From Bifidobacterium dentium JCM 1195 = DSM 20436 (GTDB taxonomy: Bacteria > Actinomycetota > Actinomycetes > Actinomycetales > Bifidobacteriaceae): DNA of 64,000 nucleotides. A model generated the notes under the pieces. It was not told where the DNA came from. It searched no databases and saw nothing but the letters and a program-made list of their open reading frames with translations. How positions within the stretch are numbered: position 1 is the stretch's first letter; each line of letters starts with the position of its first letter. Position numbers and translations under genes: made by a program. Positions 8,470-17,370 of the stretch are shown piece after piece. The stretch spans positions 1,860,001 to 1,924,000 of the forward strand of contig NZ_AP012326.1 of NCBI RefSeq assembly GCF_001042595.1, written 5' to 3'.

Positions 8470-9507
8470 CTACAACGTCACCATGGCACCTTCATCCGCC
8501 GCCTTCTTGACGGCGTTGAGCACCTCCAGCGACTTGATGGCGTCTTCCGGCGTGACGATCGGCTCAACCTCACCGCGCAGCACCTTCAGATAGTGCACCA
8601 GCTGAAGACGATGCGGCAGTCCCTCCTTCACGCCCTGAATCTCACAGGTGAGCGGCTTCGTCCAGTCACTTACACCATCCCGGTATGTGAAGAGCTGCAA
8701 TCTCGGCAGAGACAGTGACCCCTTGGTACCCATGATGAAATACGCGTCAGTGTCGAACGGCGCGAAGAACGGGTTCTCTCGTGCGGTCGCTTCCCAATTC
8801 CACGGGCTGGCCGCCGCGTCGGAAAGCGTGATCGAGCCAAGCGTGCCGGATTCGAAGCGTACATTGACCACTGCGGAATCCTCCACTTCGAATCCTCGAG
8901 CGCTGTTGGCCGCCATGCCTTGAATTTCCACGGGTTCGCCGATCAGATAGCGCATGAGATCAACATCGTGCACCATGTTCACGAGAATCGGGCCGGCGCC
9001 TTTCTGCCTGCGCCAGGGAATGTCGTAATACGTATCCGGCTTGTAGATGTTGTAATGCACGGAAACCGTCACGATGCGGCCGAGCACGCCGGATTCGATG
9101 ATTTCCTTGGCACGCTGCACCTTCGGATTATGCCGGCGATGCTGACCGACCAATACCGGAAGGCCGATTTCGCGGGCCTCCTTCGCGAAGATGCGCGCGT
9201 CGTCCAGGTCGTCGCTGATCGGTTTTTCCACCAGTGGCGGCACGCCATGTTCGAGTGCCGCGCGCGCCATGGGCAGGTGCAGGCCGTTCGGCGATGCGAT
9301 CACCACGCCGTCAAGCGCCACATGATCGAACATGTCATTGTAGTCCGCATACCATTCGACGTCGATGGATTTCGCCAATTCCTCCGATTCGGGCATCGGA
9401 TCGGCGATCGCCACCAATTTCGCATCAGGATTGTCTTGAATGTAACGGATATGGTCGCGCCCCATAGCGCCTGCGCCGATTACGGCGAGTTTGAGCTGTT
9501 GCGTCAT
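8470..9507 (-). CDS. Gfo/Idh/MocA-family NAD(P)-dependent sugar/polyol dehydrogenase
   Basis: A 345-residue oxidoreductase. An N-terminal Rossmann fold begins AVIGAGAMGRDH. The family lysine lies in VEKPIS (about residue 100). The His/Asp motif MVHDVDLMRYL (about 180) lies in the second domain, a six-stranded alpha/beta C-terminal half. Members oxidise inositols, sugar acids or related polyols. It is third in a leftward operon with an SDR and a broken MFS carrier, so it probably acts in catabolism of an imported polyol or cyclic acid. The start at 9507 follows AAGGAG. The substrate is not identifiable from the sequence. Confidence 0.88.
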   Translation of the reverse strand: MTQQLKLAVIGAGAMGRDHIRYIQDNPDAKLVAIADPMPESEELAKSIDVEWYADYNDMFDHVALDGVVIASPNGLHLPMARAALEHGVPPLVEKPISDDLDDARIFAKEAREIGLPVLVGQHRRHNPKVQRAKEIIESGVLGRIVTVSVHYNIYKPDTYYDIPWRRQKGAGPILVNMVHDVDLMRYLIGEPVEIQGMAANSARGFEVEDSAVVNVRFESGTLGSITLSDAAASPWNWEATARENPFFAPFDTDAYFIMGTKGSLSLPRLQLFTYRDGVSDWTKPLTCEIQGVKEGLPHRLQLVHYLKVLRGEVEPIVTPEDAIKSLEVLNAVKKAADEGAMVTL

Positions 9508-9573
9508 AAGTAACTCCTTTGTTGGCGTCGTTTCGCTGTCTGGTTCTTCCTTCGGAATATTCCGCGACTGCGT

Positions 9574-10836
9574 CTACTTGCGTTTCGGCATCATAGTGCC
9601 GGTTTTCCTAACCTTCGTCATCAGCAGCAACACAACGGCAAGGCCGATGAGCGTGATCACGGCCGCAGCATAGAACGCGTTGCGATATCCGACCGTCTCG
9701 TCGAACAGGCTGGTGGCGATGCGCGGTCCGATCCATGCGCCCAGCGCGTACCCTAGGAACATGATGCCGTAGTTGATGCTCAGATGCTTTGTTCCGAACG
9801 TCTCGCCGGTCAGTGGTGGGTAAATCACCAGCAGAGCGCCGAACGCGAATCCGAGTACGATTACACAGCCGATGAAGAACGGCGCGTTCGTTGCGAACGA
9901 CATGGCCACCATCGCCAGCACGGTAGCAATCAGCATCACGGCAAGGCACTTGAACGCGCCCAGCTTGTCGTAGAGGGCGCCGAACGCAAGACGGCCCACG
10001 AAATTCGATAACGTGTTAATCGACACCACCATCGCTCCGAAGGCGGCGGCCGTCATCGCACCGACCTGGCCGACCTAATACTGGGCGATCGATGACAGCG
10101 CACCGACAAGCATGGTGCCGGCGGTCGCCGCGGCCGCGTAGACGAGCAGCAGCACATAGAACCGCGGCGAAGCGAGCATCGCCTTCCAATCAAAGCCGTC
10201 GTCTTCGGCATTGTCGGCGGAGGTTGCGGGAGTAGGCGGATTCCAGCCTTTCGGACGGTACCCTTCCGGCACCGGCGAGACGAACAGCGAGCCCAATGTG
10301 ATGGTGATCCAGAACGTCATGCCGAGAATCTTCAACGCGGTGGAGACGCTGAACGTGCTCGACAGGAAGCTGGCGATCGGAGACAGGGTGGCTGGCCCGA
10401 TGGCGGCCGCGGCAAGCAGAATGCCGGACGCCTTGCCGCGGATGTCGGGGAACCAGCGCTGTGCGGTGGTGAGCGTCGGGTTGTATACCAGGCCGTTTCC
10501 CATGCCGGCGATCACGCCGTGGCAGAGGTACAGCATCGGAATGCTGGTGGCCATGCCGGTCAGGAACCAGCCCAGGCCGAATACCAGTCCGCCGACGATC
10601 ATGACCTTTCGTGGACCGAATCTGTCGGAAATGCGACCCGAAAAGATGCCGGTGACGGCCATGACCGTCTGGAAGATGGAATACGAGAGGCTCACGTCGG
10701 TTTTGCTCCACCCGTTCTGTTCGCTCAACGGTGTCAGAAATACACTGAACAGGGCGATGGATGCCACGAAGAACATGACCACGAACGCGGCCGACAAAAT
10801 GCCGTAACGGTTATGTTCCTTGGTTGCGGTTGCCAT
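9574..10836 (-). pseudogene. MFS transporter (oxalate/formate antiporter-like), interrupted by in-frame TAG
   Basis: Together the two halves form one roughly 420-residue 12-helix carrier. Residues 1-253 (10836 to 10078) include the loop motif GRISDRFGPRKV, end in SSIAQY, and meet a TAG at 10075-10077. The same frame then continues VGQVGAMTAAAFGAMVV through GRLAFGALYDKLG to the natural end at 9574. CAG (Gln) to TAG is the simplest origin. Without suppression neither half should transport. An ATG 19 bp beyond the stop could restart translation of the C-terminal helices, but that is unlikely to give function. The start at 10836 has AAAGGA upstream. The gene lies between the SDR and the Gfo/Idh dehydrogenase and was presumably their importer. 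Confidence 0.85.
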
Positions 10837-10947
10837 ATAAGGCTTTCCTTTCCAGCAATTGCTTTTCGAAACCGCAATTGCGATTGTCCGTGCGAAGCCA
10901 CGCCCCTTTGCGCGGCTTCGCGTTATACCGAGATTTTCGAGTACCGC

Positions 10948-11823
10948 TTACAGCAGTCCGCGCTGCTTGAGCGAGTTGATCGCGAACTGGCGACGACCGC
11001 CCGGCTTCGGCGTCAGATCCCCCATCATCAGGTGGAAGCCACCGTCCACGTTCACTTCGTCTCCGTTGACGAAATCCGATCGTGGCGACGCCATCCATGC
11101 CACCGCATTGGCGATGTCCTGCACTTCACCGATGCGACGGGATGCAATCAGCCGTTCGCGATCCTTGGTGACCTGCGGATCGGCGTAGCATGAGGCCGAC
11201 ATCGGGGTTTTCACAAAACATGGGCATACACAGTTGGACCGAATACCGAACGGCCCCCATTCGGCCGCGATCATCTTGGAGAGCATGCCAAGACCGGCTT
11301 TCGCACAGGAATATGCGCCGGAGAACGTTTCCGGAGAGTGCGAGGCGACCGTGGAGATGTGCACGATCCGACCGGACTTGTGCTGCAGCATCACCTTGCC
11401 GAATGCCTGTGAAAGGATGAATGCACCGGTCAGGTTGACGTTGATTACATCCTTCCAATCCTGCAAAGGCAGATCCTCGAGCGGAGCGAACCGTAGAATG
11501 CCGACGGCGTTGACGAGCACATCGACGGTGCCGAAGTCCGCGACGATCTTGTTACGCAGGATCTCGACATCGGCGGCATCGGAGATGTCGCAACCGTACC
11601 CTTTCGCCTCTGCGCCGTAGGTCTGTGCGACTTCGACGGCAAACGTGCGGGTAGCCTCTTCGCTCACATCCACCAACGCCAGTCGGGCGCCGGCTTTGGC
11701 GAGTTCACCGCAGATCGCGGTGCCCATGCCGCCAATGGCACCCGTCACCACGCATACGTCGCCTGCCAATCCCAGCCAGTCATACTGTCTTGAAGCCGGA
11801 TTTTCAATCATCTTTTCATTCAT
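10948..11823 (-). CDS. SDR-family NAD(P)-dependent dehydrogenase
   Basis: A 291-residue short-chain dehydrogenase. The cofactor motif TGAIGGMG (about 28-35), NAVG (about 109-112), catalytic Ser in HISTVASHS and YSCAK (Tyr/Lys, about 170) are all visible. The C-terminus DLTPKPGGRRQFAINS is longer than usual. It is the first gene of the operon running to the MFS and Gfo/Idh genes. The promoter at 11884-11914 has the stretched spacer used by MerR activators, with a merR gene directly divergent. It probably catalyses one oxidation step on the compound the MerR protein senses; the substrate is unknown. Confidence 0.88.
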   Translation of the reverse strand: MNEKMIENPASRQYDWLGLAGDVCVVTGAIGGMGTAICGELAKAGARLALVDVSEEATRTFAVEVAQTYGAEAKGYGCDISDAADVEILRNKIVADFGTVDVLVNAVGILRFAPLEDLPLQDWKDVINVNLTGAFILSQAFGKVMLQHKSGRIVHISTVASHSPETFSGAYSCAKAGLGMLSKMIAAEWGPFGIRSNCVCPCFVKTPMSASCYADPQVTKDRERLIASRRIGEVQDIANAVAWMASPRSDFVNGDEVNVDGGFHLMMGDLTPKPGGRRQFAINSLKQRGLL

Positions 11824-11883
11824 GGGAGCTTCTCCTTTAAATTTTTCCCAGATTCCGCATCTTTGTCGGAATAATCAGCACCG

Positions 11884-11914
11884 ATGGTAGACTTTGCCCC
11901 GAGGGTAAGGTCAA
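11884..11914 (-). promoter_or_regulatory. MerR-type promoter with 19-bp spacer and operator dyad
   Basis: Reading leftward, a -35 TTGACC (11909-11914) and a -10 TACCAT (11884-11889) are exactly 19 bp apart. The spacer is filled by an imperfect 23-bp dyad, 11890-11912, with outer arms GAC/GTC and inner CCC/GGG. A 19-20-bp spacer holding a dyad is the hallmark of MerR-activated promoters, where the activator twists the DNA to align the two hexamers. It lies between merR and the SDR operon it should control. Confidence 0.75.
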
Positions 11915-11924
11915 GGAGGACGAC

Positions 11925-12806
11925 GTGGACGCGGAGGACGAACTGCTGACGATTGGCGAGGTGGCCAAATTGGATGGCATCACCACCAAAGCGCTGCGTT
12001 ACTATGACGCGCATGGCATTTTGAAGCCCGCAGCCGTCGACCCGATGACCGGATACCGCTATTACACACCCGACCAGATGCTTGACGTGGATGTGATGCG
12101 CATCTTCATCTCTTCCGGCATCCCGCTGGAATCGTTGGAACAATACCGTTTCGAAGATGGGTCATTGGATTGGCGGAGCGTACTGGCAGCCGCACAATCG
12201 CAAGTTGACGAACGCATGAGGCAGTTGCGATATTTGCAGACCACGATCAACGATTATGCCGGCGAACTGGTCCGCAAGGCGCACTCCCCCGCTGATGGTG
12301 TGGTCCGTTCCGATCTGCTCCCAACGTGGCTGGTCTCAACCGATTGGCCGTTCGACGCTCCGTGCAACATGAAGCAGTATCTGCGCACGATGACGGACCT
12401 GCGCAAGGCCATTCGCGAAGCGTCGGCACCGCATCTTTTACGCCGGGGCATACTTATGGATTTGGAACGGCGACAGGCGTTCGCCTTTCATCAGTTCGCC
12501 CCTTCGCAGCACATGCTTGACGTATTCCATTCCGGCGATCGTTCACGATTGATATGCGATTACGATTTTCCCGGTAATACGACCGTCATCAACCCGCCCG
12601 GAGGCCCTGCAGAAAGCCAGGTGATCGAGCGTGAATCCCTCGTGGAATGCTTCAACGACGGCACTGCGATGGCGTTGAAACTCAACCCGCGGGATTGGCC
12701 GCACGTGACCATGACGGAGATTTGGGGCAGCCGCACGCCCGACGGATCGGTACGCATCCGCTTCACCCGCCATCGCTGCACGCCGCTCTACGCCCTACAA
12801 TCGTAA
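11925..12806 (+). CDS. MerR-family transcriptional activator with effector-binding C-terminus
   Basis: A 293-residue protein. The N-terminal MerR DNA-binding domain begins LTIGEVAKLDGITTKALRYYD and continues DPMTGYRYYTPDQ (about residues 8-75). A dimerisation helix follows (about 80-115), then a roughly 180-residue C-terminal domain resembling the effector-binding half of BmrR/BltR-type regulators. The GTG start at 11925 is supported by AAGGAGGA five bases upstream. It is divergent from the SDR-MFS-Gfo/Idh operon, whose promoter has a MerR-type 19-bp spacer. It should activate that operon on binding a small organic ligand. Confidence 0.88.
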   Translation: MDAEDELLTIGEVAKLDGITTKALRYYDAHGILKPAAVDPMTGYRYYTPDQMLDVDVMRIFISSGIPLESLEQYRFEDGSLDWRSVLAAAQSQVDERMRQLRYLQTTINDYAGELVRKAHSPADGVVRSDLLPTWLVSTDWPFDAPCNMKQYLRTMTDLRKAIREASAPHLLRRGILMDLERRQAFAFHQFAPSQHMLDVFHSGDRSRLICDYDFPGNTTVINPPGGPAESQVIERESLVECFNDGTAMALKLNPRDWPHVTMTEIWGSRTPDGSVRIRFTRHRCTPLYALQS

Positions 12807-12839
12807 TTATTCAAATTACGATTTAACAAATTACGATTT
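12799..12839. repeat. Three AAATTACGATTT-type elements at the merR stop codon
   Basis: AATCGTAATT (12799-12808, covering the merR stop codon) is followed by two direct copies of AAATTACGATTT (12813-12824 and 12828-12839). The first and second copies are inverted and could form a 10-bp AT-rich hairpin. The element sits between merR and a gene remnant, so it may be a weak terminator or a deletion scar. Confidence 0.45.
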
Positions 12840-12844
12840 GCCGC

Positions 12845-12958
12845 TCGGAAAAGCACTATCTGCTGTTCGCGCTCAACGGTTTCAGCACCGAACTGGAGAG
12901 ACTGGCACAGGACAATCCGTCAATACGGCTGGTATCCGTTGAACAGCTCTACCAGTAG
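12845..12958 (+). pseudogene. C-terminal remnant of an AAA-type ATPase (DUF234-like tail)
   Basis: A 37-codon stretch reads SEKHYLLFALNGFSTELERL and then AQDNPSIRLVSVEQLYQ before TAG at 12956. It has no start codon and no ribosome binding site. The phrase K-x-YLLFALNGFS...L and the closing V-S-V-E-QLY resemble the end of bacterial/archaeal ATPases that carry a DUF234/nuclease-like C-terminal domain. The rest of the gene is gone, so this is a degraded fragment. Family assignment is by recall of the tail pattern only. Confidence 0.5.
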
Positions 12959-13008
12959 TAACGCCACCGATTCACGCGGCACGAACACGCAACACCGTGC
13001 GCGCCCAG

Positions 13009-13458
13009 CTACTGTCCGTCGGCGTAGCCATCCATGTCAGGACCGTCAAAACCATCGTCGAAACCCGGAACTTCCGGGCCGGGGCCACTAGGACCACCAA
13101 TGAATTCACGAGCGGACATGCCGTTTTCCTTGCGGGAGGCATCCACGGCTTCCTGTAGCGCCTGCCGAACTTCGAAGCCATGCACGATGTTCTTCAACAC
13201 CACGACACCATTGCCGGACGACTGGTCACGCGTGTCAAGAACCAGCGTACTCATGCCGAACAGACGCTGCAGGAACGAACGCTCGACACTGATGTCGACG
13301 ATACGAAACAGTTTGATCAGATTGAATTTCTCATTCAATATGCCCGTTTTGATGCTCATCTCCTTATCGGTGAGCGTATATACGGTGAAGGTGAACGGAG
13401 TACGGCACCAATTACGCTTACGCTGCTTCCACAGCACATTGCCGCTTGCAACTTTCAT
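13009..13458 (-). CDS. Small bacterial PH-domain (YdbS-type) protein
   Basis: A 149-residue protein. Residues about 15-110 (FTVYTLTDKEMSIKTGILN then IDISVERSFLQRLFGMSTLVLDTRD) match the bPH2 domain pattern of YdbS/YdbT proteins: the T-D-x-x-I-x-x-x-x-G-I-L strand and the V-x-x-x-x-x-x-L-G-x-x-T-L-x-x-x-T strand. The tail is acidic and Gly/Pro-rich (FIGGPSGPGPEVPGFDDGFDGPD). The start at 13458 follows AAAGGAG; longer in-frame starts lack one. No membrane segment is visible. The function of this family is poorly known; a scaffold or membrane-associated role is only a guess. Confidence 0.75.
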   Translation of the reverse strand: MKVASGNVLWKQRKRNWCRTPFTFTVYTLTDKEMSIKTGILNEKFNLIKLFRIVDISVERSFLQRLFGMSTLVLDTRDQSSGNGVVVLKNIVHGFEVRQALQEAVDASRKENGMSAREFIGGPSGPGPEVPGFDDGFDGPDMDGYADGQ

Positions 13459-13632
13459 AGGGGCTCCTTTGTCTCGTACAATAATTGCCACAACACGACG
13501 TTTCACGCATATTGTACCGGTTATCAAACGACACAGCCCGCATCATCCACACATGTTCAGCAATCGGCAACATCGCACTCCGTCAATCATGACCCAACGG
13601 ATCACGATTCCTTGAACGGACCGGAGACGCGA

Positions 13633-15153
13633 TCAACCCACGCGCTTCGAGAAGCGAAACATGAGCAGGGCGAGAATCTCACCGACTACGGCCATGCCAA
13701 GGAACACCCACATGCTGGTGGAGAATCCCGCCACGTAGGACGCCGACTGACTCATTCCGGAAGCGGCGTTCGCGCCTGCACATTCGGCGATGAGCGTGGA
13801 AGCCACCGCCGTACCGATGGCACCGGCAAGCTGCTGCACGGTGTTCATCACGGCGGATCCATCGGCGTTCATCGAAGCCGGCAACTGGTTCAGCGCATGG
13901 GTCTGATCAGGTACGAGCACGAACCCGGAAGCCGCCATGAACAACGCGTAGGCTATCGCCACCGCCCATTCATGCGCACCGCCAAGCATCATCGCAACGT
14001 CCATGACCGCCACGCCCACGAAACCGCAGGAGATGAATTTCGGCGGGAAATGCGCTTTCAGCGCACTGCCGATCAGCGGAGCGGAAACCGCGCCGACCAC
14101 GGCTCCCGGCAGTAGAATCAGGGCGGCGATCATGCTGGTATGTCCAAGACCTCGCTGCAGCAGAATCGGCAACAGGAAGTTGACGCCGAGCACGCCACCG
14201 GACGACATGAGCAGAATCACCATGCCAAGCGTAAAGCCAGGGTACGTGAACGTACGCACTTCGATCAGCGGATGTTCCATCCTCAGCTGCACGAAGGCGA
14301 ACACCGCCAACACCACGACGGCACCGACGAGTACGGCCCAGAATCGCCAATCGCCATTCCATTGCGCGAAGAAGCTGGCCGCGACGATGACCCCGGCCAG
14401 ACCGAGCGCGATCAGCAGCAACGACGGCGCCGACAGATACCCCTTCTCACCATGACGGATGTCGGGGATGGTTGCGGTACCGAGCAGGAAAGCGATTACA
14501 AGGAACGGAATCATGGCGTAGAAAATCCAATGCCAGTCAAGGAATTCCATGACCAAGCCTCCGAACACCGGGCCGATGGCCGGGGCCGCGCAGGTCACGA
14601 GGCTGACCAGGCCGAGCATCATGCCTCGCCTGTACAACGGCGCCTTTTCCAGAATGATGTTGGTCAGCAGCGGTAGTGAAACGCCCGTTCCGAGCGCCAT
14701 GATGAGTCGCGCCGCGAGCAGCATCGGGAAATTCAGCGCAAGAGCTCCGACCAGAGTACCCGCCGAGAACAGTACGATGGCGGTGACGAACAGTGCCTTC
14801 GTCGAAAAACGTCGCACCATGAACGGTGAGGTCGGAATCGCCACCGAAAGCAGCAACAGATAGCCGGTGGTAAGCCATTGCACCACGTCAGCGGAAATGG
14901 CGAATTCCTCCATCAGTGTCGAATAGGCGATGTTCAGTGATGTTTCGGACAGGATGCCAAGAAACGTCAGGATGGCGAGCGCCACCACCACGACGGTGAG
15001 CCGTCCCTCATTCATATATTTGCCGGGCTGCGATTCCTCCCGCATTGTTTCCATCGGTTGCCCCTGCTGTTTTTCGCGTTCCGTCATGATTGGCGATTCC
15101 TCTCTCTTCAACATGCGCGACCGCATCGTGTGTCGCACGATTCGGTTGTCCAT
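13633..15153 (-). CDS. DHA2-family MFS multidrug efflux transporter
   Basis: Up to 506 residues with about 14 predicted helices, as in EmrB/QacA/LfrA-type H+ antiporters. The helix-1 motif LGILSETSLNIAYSTLMEEF, followed by VQWLTTGYLLLLSV, matches the family's usual first-helix and motif D1 region. Motif C-like GPVFGGLVMEFLDWHWIFY is near residue 185. Several starts are possible: 15153 leaves only 5 bp after marR, 15087 is preceded by GAGAGGA, and the membrane domain begins after about residue 50. It is co-transcribed with the upstream marR, so expression is probably drug-inducible. Confidence 0.88.
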   Translation of the reverse strand: MDNRIVRHTMRSRMLKREESPIMTEREKQQGQPMETMREESQPGKYMNEGRLTVVVVALAILTFLGILSETSLNIAYSTLMEEFAISADVVQWLTTGYLLLLSVAIPTSPFMVRRFSTKALFVTAIVLFSAGTLVGALALNFPMLLAARLIMALGTGVSLPLLTNIILEKAPLYRRGMMLGLVSLVTCAAPAIGPVFGGLVMEFLDWHWIFYAMIPFLVIAFLLGTATIPDIRHGEKGYLSAPSLLLIALGLAGVIVAASFFAQWNGDWRFWAVLVGAVVVLAVFAFVQLRMEHPLIEVRTFTYPGFTLGMVILLMSSGGVLGVNFLLPILLQRGLGHTSMIAALILLPGAVVGAVSAPLIGSALKAHFPPKFISCGFVGVAVMDVAMMLGGAHEWAVAIAYALFMAASGFVLVPDQTHALNQLPASMNADGSAVMNTVQQLAGAIGTAVASTLIAECAGANAASGMSQSASYVAGFSTSMWVFLGMAVVGEILALLMFRFSKRVG

Positions 15154-15158
15154 CTGGT

Positions 15159-15737
15159 CTATTGCTTCGTCGCCGTATGCGATCGGGACTCGTCACCCGC
15201 CATCAGCGTTTCGACGTGCGCCGGCCAGGCATCGGCCACCTGCGTGGTCCACTCCCCTCCCCGATCTGCGCCCATCAGCCGATGCATGGCCTGCAGCGTG
15301 GCGACCGTGGTGGCGGCGTCTTGCGGATCGATGCCGGACAGTACGCCGCACAGGTGTTCGTGGAACTGATGCACGTACAGTTCACGGATTTCCTCGGCGG
15401 CTTCCGTCAGGCTCAACGTCACCGCACGACCGTCGGTTTCGGATGCGTGCTTGACCACAAGACCTTTGCCGACCAGCTCGTTGACCAGTTTCGTAATGCT
15501 CGGTGCGGTCACTCCCAGAAAAGCGCTGATGCCGCTGACCCGTGCGACCGGAGTCGGGGATTCGGCCTGATGATTGAGATTCCAGATGGCGTCGATGACG
15601 TGCACATGCCGCGGTTTCATGCTTCTCGGTAGTTCCGGCAACGCTTCGGTGATACGTTTCGCCGTCCAGCATGCGTCGATCAGATCACGCACGTCATCCA
15701 AAGACAGTTGCCGTCGGCCACTTCGCGATTCCGTCAT
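15159..15737 (-). CDS. MarR-family transcriptional regulator
   Basis: A 192-residue winged-helix protein. The recognition region ISAFLGVTAPSITKLVNELVGKGLV and wing KHASETDGRAVTLSLTEAA lie near residues 70-115. The start at 15737 has GGAGG five bases upstream; an in-frame codon at 15761 lacks one. It lies 5 bp upstream of the DHA2 efflux gene in the same direction, a common pairing of an efflux repressor with its pump. TTACCAA direct repeats upstream (15755-15774) may be the operator. Confidence 0.88.
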   Translation of the reverse strand: MTESRSGRRQLSLDDVRDLIDACWTAKRITEALPELPRSMKPRHVHVIDAIWNLNHQAESPTPVARVSGISAFLGVTAPSITKLVNELVGKGLVVKHASETDGRAVTLSLTEAAEEIRELYVHQFHEHLCGVLSGIDPQDAATTVATLQAMHRLMGADRGGEWTTQVADAWPAHVETLMAGDESRSHTATKQ

Positions 15738-15754
15738 GACGCCTCCACATATCG

Positions 15755-15774
15755 TTACCAATAGTCATTACCAA
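15755..15774. promoter_or_regulatory. Possible MarR operator (TTACCAA direct repeat)
   Basis: TTACCAA occurs at 15755-15761 and 15768-15774, with starts 13 bp apart, 18-37 bp upstream of the chosen marR start. Direct repeats are less typical than dyads for MarR, so this is tentative. Confidence 0.4.
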
Positions 15775-15865
15775 GAGTAAGTATATGAATGCCCTAGACA
15801 ACCGGCGGACTTTCCGTATCAGCCGCCAGATCATGTTTCGGAAAACCATAATTTCATCAACGAAA

Positions 15866-15894
15866 CAGGCGTGCACCCATTGGATGCACGCCTG
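15866..15894 (-). terminator. Hairpin terminator of the GPH transporter operon
   Basis: CAGGCGTGCA (15866-15875) and TGCACGCCTG (15885-15894) pair perfectly around a 9-nt loop. In the leftward direction TTTCGTT follows. It lies about 32 bp beyond the stop at 15926. Confidence 0.75.
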
Positions 15895-15925
15895 TATTCC
15901 ACAAAAACCTCAATAGCCTTTTCCG

Positions 15926-17293
15926 CTACGCACGGCGAGCGGCAAGCTCCCTGCCGATCCGGCCGATGCGCCCGTCAAGATCGTAGAAGAAAAGCAATAC
16001 GGCCATGACCACGACCATGGCGACCGGCACCCATACGAAGGTGTTGACCATGGCGGACACGGTGACGGCGGACTGCGTGGCTCGCGAACCGTCATAGCCG
16101 CTGGCGCCGAGGACCCATGCGATGGCGGCCGAGGAGACGCCCATGGCCACCTTCATGGAGAAGCTGGACGAGCTGAACACGATGCCGTCGGAGCGCACGC
16201 CGCTTTGCCATTCGCCGTACTCTACCACGTCGCCGCTCATGGCATTGAGCGCGGCGTTCATCGGGATGATGCCGATCATGCGCACGACGATAGAGACGAA
16301 GAACACCCACAGATCGCTCGGATCGATGAACACCAGCAGACTGCCGGCGGCGACGAGCACAAGTCCCGCCATCGAGGAGTTGCGTTTGCCAAACCTGGCC
16401 ACAAGAGGGCCGGCGAACGGCAGGCCGATGACCATCGGGATGACGGTGGCCAAACCGATTACGGCGGTCAGATTGGAATTGCCGAGCACATACTTGGCGA
16501 TATAGGCGGCCATGCCGTTGGCGATGCCGTTATAGGTCCACAGCGCGAAATTCAGGCCAAGCGTGAGCCACCAGTACTTGTTGCGCACCAGCGCTTTGAA
16601 ATGTCCGCCCACGCAGACCTTGCCATCGTTGCCATCCGTGCCGCCGTCAGATTCGAAGGAAGCGACTTCACACGTATTCGCGAAGGTGAACCAGTAGCCG
16701 AACGGAATCATGACGGCAATCACGCCGAAGAAGACGCCCCAGCCGATCGACGTTCCCCCGAACGCGTTCACAATCGGCATGGCGAGCACGTAGACGAGCA
16801 TGGCACCCACATTGGCGATGGTCATGCGGAAGATGTTGAGCTGCGTCTTTTCACCGGAATCGGCGGTCAGCAGCGAGGTGAGCGAGGCATACGAAACGTT
16901 CACGGTCGAATAGGCCACGTTGACGATCGCATACACGGCCCACGCATAGATCACGCCGGCCGGAGAGTTGCCGAACGGGTCGAGGAAGAGGAACAGGAAC
17001 GCAATGCCGTAGGCGATGCCGCCGAACAGCATCCACGGGCGGGCCTTGCCCCAACGGGACTTGGTCTGGTCGACCAGAATGCCGACGGTCAGATCCCAGA
17101 AGGCCACCACCAGACGCACGACGAGCAGCATGGAGGCGACCATGGACGGCGAGAGCCTGACCACATCCGTATAGAACATGGTCAGATAGGTGGCCATGGC
17201 GATATTGCCGATGGACGTCCAGAAATCGCCCATACCGAAGGCGAATTTCGTCAGGAACGTCAGTTTGCCCTGGGGTTTGATGGTTGCAGACAT
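15926..17293 (-). CDS. GPH-family MFS glycoside/pentoside transporter
   Basis: A 455-residue 12-helix carrier of the glycoside-pentoside-hexuronide:cation symporter family. Family features are FGMGDFWTSI in helix 1, the loop DLTVGILVDQTKSRWGKARPW (about 60-80) and GLPFAGPLVARFGKR in the C-terminal half. The start at 17293 follows GAGGGA. It is transcribed after the DUF5060/DUF4038 hydrolase with a short hairpin between them (17336-17355). It probably imports the substrate of that enzyme with H+ or Na+. Confidence 0.9.
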   Translation of the reverse strand: MSATIKPQGKLTFLTKFAFGMGDFWTSIGNIAMATYLTMFYTDVVRLSPSMVASMLLVVRLVVAFWDLTVGILVDQTKSRWGKARPWMLFGGIAYGIAFLFLFLDPFGNSPAGVIYAWAVYAIVNVAYSTVNVSYASLTSLLTADSGEKTQLNIFRMTIANVGAMLVYVLAMPIVNAFGGTSIGWGVFFGVIAVMIPFGYWFTFANTCEVASFESDGGTDGNDGKVCVGGHFKALVRNKYWWLTLGLNFALWTYNGIANGMAAYIAKYVLGNSNLTAVIGLATVIPMVIGLPFAGPLVARFGKRNSSMAGLVLVAAGSLLVFIDPSDLWVFFVSIVVRMIGIIPMNAALNAMSGDVVEYGEWQSGVRSDGIVFSSSSFSMKVAMGVSSAAIAWVLGASGYDGSRATQSAVTVSAMVNTFVWVPVAMVVVMAVLLFFYDLDGRIGRIGRELAARRA

Positions 17294-17335
17294 AGTTCTT
17301 CCCTCATGTCGCTTTTGTGAGATAACAGGCAGGCC

Positions 17336-17355
17336 CCTCCCTCTGATGAGGGAGG
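17336..17355 (-). other. Intercistronic hairpin
   Basis: CCTCCCTC-TGAT-GAGGGAGG is a perfect 8-bp stem with a four-base loop between the hydrolase stop codon and the transporter start. With no T-tract it could stabilise or attenuate the downstream message rather than end it. Confidence 0.5.
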
Positions 17356-17370
17356 CGGCAAAGCATGATG

